NCBI RefSeq assembly: GCF_007859075.1
Contig: NZ_VOAK01000011.1
Coordinates: forward strand, 1,426,001 to 1,490,000
Length of the DNA: 64,000 nt
Source of the DNA: Gemmobacter aquaticus
GTDB lineage: Bacteria; Pseudomonadota; Alphaproteobacteria; Rhodobacterales; Rhodobacteraceae
Direction: 5' to 3'
Shown: piece by piece, positions 62,273-64,000 of the stretch
How the letters are laid out: each line of letters opens with the position of its first letter
How positions within the stretch are numbered: the first letter of the stretch is position 1
The notes under the pieces: generated by a model
What the model was told of the DNA's origin: nothing
The model's input: the letters and a program-made list of their open reading frames with translations, nothing else
Database searches by the model: none
Made by a program: the position numbers and the translations under genes

Positions 62273-63809
62273 CGGCACGCCACTTTTTACAAACATCGAT
62301 CTAAGCTTTACCGCCGAACGAACTGGACTCGTTGGGCGAAATGGCGTTGGCAAGAGCACGCTGCTGCGACTGATCGCGGGCGAGCTGCACCCATCGGCAG
62401 GTCAGATCCGCATATCCGGCACGATTGCCAGCACCCGGCAAGAAGCACTGGTGCGACCCGATGATACCATCGCCGACCTGTTCGGCGCACGTGCCGCACT
62501 TGATCTGCTGAACCGGGCCGAATCCGGGTTGGCCAATGCGGATGAACTGGCCGCAGCGGACTGGACCCTGCCCGCGCGGCTAGAGGCCGCCCTGCTGCGA
62601 TGCGGCCTTGACGTCGGCCCGCAGACGCCACTTCAAATCCTGTCCGGTGGCCAGCGCAGCCGCGCCTCTCTGGCCGCACTGATCCTGGCCGATCCCGATT
62701 TCATGCTGCTGGACGAACCCACGAACAACCTTGACCGCGAGGGCCGAAAGGCCGTGATCGAGCTTCTGCGCAGCTGGAATGGTGGTGCCATCATCGTCAG
62801 CCACGACCGCGAGTTGCTGGAGGAGATGGATGCCATCGTCGAGCTGACCTCTCTGGGTGCAACACGATACGGCGGGGGGTACAGCGCCTTCCGCGAGCAC
62901 AAGGCGACAGAGATGGAGGCTGCGCGCGCGGCTCTTGCCCATGCCGAAAAAACCAGCGTCCAAACTGCGCGCCGCGCCCAGCAGGCGACCGAGCGAAAGG
63001 CCCGCAAGGACGGTGCGGGACATCGGGCGCGGTCAAACGGCGGCCAGCCAAAGATCCTGATGGATGCGGCCAAAGGTCGGGCCGAGGCATCTGGCGGCTC
63101 GGGCGTGCGTCTGCGCGAAGCCCGCCGCGAGGCCGCAGAGGCGGCGCTCTCTGCAGCCCGCGAACGGATCGAGGTCTTGCAGCCGCTTCGCATGGACATC
63201 CCGCCGACTGGCCTCGCAAGCGGCAGGACGGTTCTGCGGCTGGAATGCGTGACAGGTGGATATGACCCCGACCAGCCGATCATCCGCGATCTGACCTTGA
63301 CCATGACAGGCCCCGTACGCGGCGTTATTGCCGGACCGAACGGCAGTGGAAAAACCACGCTGCTGCGGTTGATCATTGGTGAGATCGCGCCGCAGTACGG
63401 TCGGGTCGATCTGCTGGTTTCCCATGCTGTGCTGGATCAGCATGTCACGCTGCTGGACCCTGCCATGACGCTGCGTGACAATTTCATGCGTCTGAACCCG
63501 GCCTCGGATACGGGGATCGCGCAGGCGGCGCTGGCGCGCTTTGGCTTCCGCGCAGGCGACGCACTGCGATGCGCGGGCGATCTGAGCGGGGGAGAGCGCC
63601 TGTGCGCCGGGCTTGCCTGTACCCTGGGCGCCCTGCCCCCGCCCATGCTGCTGATCCTCGACGAGCCCACCAATCACCTCGATCTGGAGGGGCTGACCGC
63701 GCTGGAGGCGGCACTCGCCACTTATGACGGCGCCGTGCTGGCGATCAGCCACGATGCCGCGTTCATCAGGTCACTCGCGCCCGATTGGACGCTGCGGTTG
63801 CCGGTTTGA
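62226..63809 (+). CDS. ABC-F family ATPase (ribosome-associated type)
   Basis: 527 aa, two ATPase domains on one chain and no membrane segment. Domain 1: Walker A GLVGRNGVGKSTLL (37-44 core), signature LSGGQRSRASLAA, Walker B FMLLDEPTNNLD. Linker of charged helices with RAALAHAEKTSVQTARRAQQATERKARK (read as ARRAQQATERKARKD). Domain 2: Walker A GPNGSGKTTLL (370-377 core), signature LSGGERLCAGLAC, Walker B LLILDEPTNHLDLEG. This matches ABC-F translation factors, some of which protect ribosomes from antibiotics; the subfamily (housekeeping or resistance) cannot be fixed. A possible leader ORF overlaps the start. Confidence 0.9.
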   Translation: MPASISLSGLSWSTPDGTPLFTNIDLSFTAERTGLVGRNGVGKSTLLRLIAGELHPSAGQIRISGTIASTRQEALVRPDDTIADLFGARAALDLLNRAESGLANADELAAADWTLPARLEAALLRCGLDVGPQTPLQILSGGQRSRASLAALILADPDFMLLDEPTNNLDREGRKAVIELLRSWNGGAIIVSHDRELLEEMDAIVELTSLGATRYGGGYSAFREHKATEMEAARAALAHAEKTSVQTARRAQQATERKARKDGAGHRARSNGGQPKILMDAAKGRAEASGGSGVRLREARREAAEAALSAARERIEVLQPLRMDIPPTGLASGRTVLRLECVTGGYDPDQPIIRDLTLTMTGPVRGVIAGPNGSGKTTLLRLIIGEIAPQYGRVDLLVSHAVLDQHVTLLDPAMTLRDNFMRLNPASDTGIAQAALARFGFRAGDALRCAGDLSGGERLCAGLACTLGALPPPMLLILDEPTNHLDLEGLTALEAALATYDGAVLAISHDAAFIRSLAPDWTLRLPV

Positions 63810-63854
63810 CGGGACATGCAAGGCGCGCCCGTTGCCCGTGCAAGACGACCGCCT

Positions 63855-64000
63855 TCACTCAACCTCGCCCCGGCTGTCCGGAACGCGTCCGGGGCGCGGC
63901 CTGAAGACCGGAAGATAGATATCAAACCGGATGGCAAGCGCGCGCAGCCCGAAGGCTGCACTGACGGCAAGGCCCATGGCGGCAAGCCGTGGCAGGCCAA
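63855..64000 (-). CDS. TRIC/YicG-type cation channel family protein, C-terminal end (cut)
   Basis: Only the last 47 codons are in the window; the gene continues past the right edge. The visible part reads LPRLAAMGLAVSAAFGLRA, then ALAIRFDIYLPVFRPRPGR and a polar tail. ALAIRF followed by LPVFRP resembles the end of the last helix in the YicG/TRIC membrane-protein family. Low-information call because of the truncation. Confidence 0.5.
   Translation of the reverse strand, partial: GLPRLAAMGLAVSAAFGLRALAIRFDIYLPVFRPRPGRVPDSRGEVE

Overview
The window looks like a chromosomal segment of a Rhodobacteraceae alphaproteobacterium (Rhodobacter/Paracoccus/Tabrizicola-like). G+C is high (mid-60s % by eye) and the gene content is typical of that family: a propionyl-CoA carboxylase / methylmalonyl-CoA mutase cluster with its own ScfR-family regulator (PccR), a BioMNY biotin transporter, betICBA-type and choXWV choline genes, DUF1194 and DUF6497 proteins, and a tripartite tricarboxylate transporter. 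I saw no rRNA, tRNA, CRISPR array, insertion sequence or phage module.

Layout. 1-11 kb, minus strand: a cut-off N-acetylmuramoyl-L-alanine amidase, an excalibur-domain lipoprotein, gatA-gatC, then mcmA, pccA, four small genes (two of them small lipoproteins) and pccB. 11.4-15.3 kb, plus strand: a small DMT protein, a Bcr/CflA drug exporter, pccR, and an AT-richer orphan membrane protein that looks acquired. 15.3-22.5 kb: YdcH-like protein, betA-betB-betI on minus and the choXWV choline importer on plus, separated by a compact divergent operator. 22.6-27.1 kb: topA, a small exported protein and dprA. 27.1-31.8 kb: a GlxA-type regulator, gabT, and bioM-bioN-bioY. 31.8-34.1 kb, minus: an atypical thiolase and an AMP-forming acyl ligase, an arrangement recalling the yhfS-yhfT-bioY genes of Bacillus. 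34.3-38.5 kb: asparaginase, msrP-msrQ and an RTX-type secreted protein. 38.5-45.8 kb, minus: a DUF1194 protein, an EamA transporter, a SARP/BTAD-TPR regulator, a GMC oxidoreductase with a Tat-borne gluconate-dehydrogenase-like small subunit, a VOC protein and a ribbon-helix-helix protein. 46-52.6 kb, plus: AraC regulator, sugar or polyol ABC transporter, ribitol-dehydrogenase-like SDR and a FGGY kinase. 52.8-55.6 kb: FecBCD-type ABC importer. 55.7-62 kb: DctB/DctD-like two-component system followed by tctCBA. 62.2-64 kb: an ABC-F ATPase and the end of a TRIC/YicG-type channel gene.

How it works together. The window is rich in uptake plus catabolism modules with a local regulator: propionyl-CoA to succinyl-CoA (PccR), choline to glycine betaine (BetI), a five-carbon polyol (AraC) and carboxylates (DctBD-like). 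The most interesting non-genic signals are: a six-copy composite intergenic repeat (G/C-rich hairpin plus a GGATAYTT / GAAAAGAAG tail); TTTGCAAA-type PccR sites at pccB and pccR; a perfect 20-bp palindrome with a second half-site in front of a sigma-54-like promoter for tctC; and short leader ORFs before the acyl ligase and the ABC-F gene. Start sites are assigned from ribosome-binding sites and family alignment from memory; no database searches were possible.
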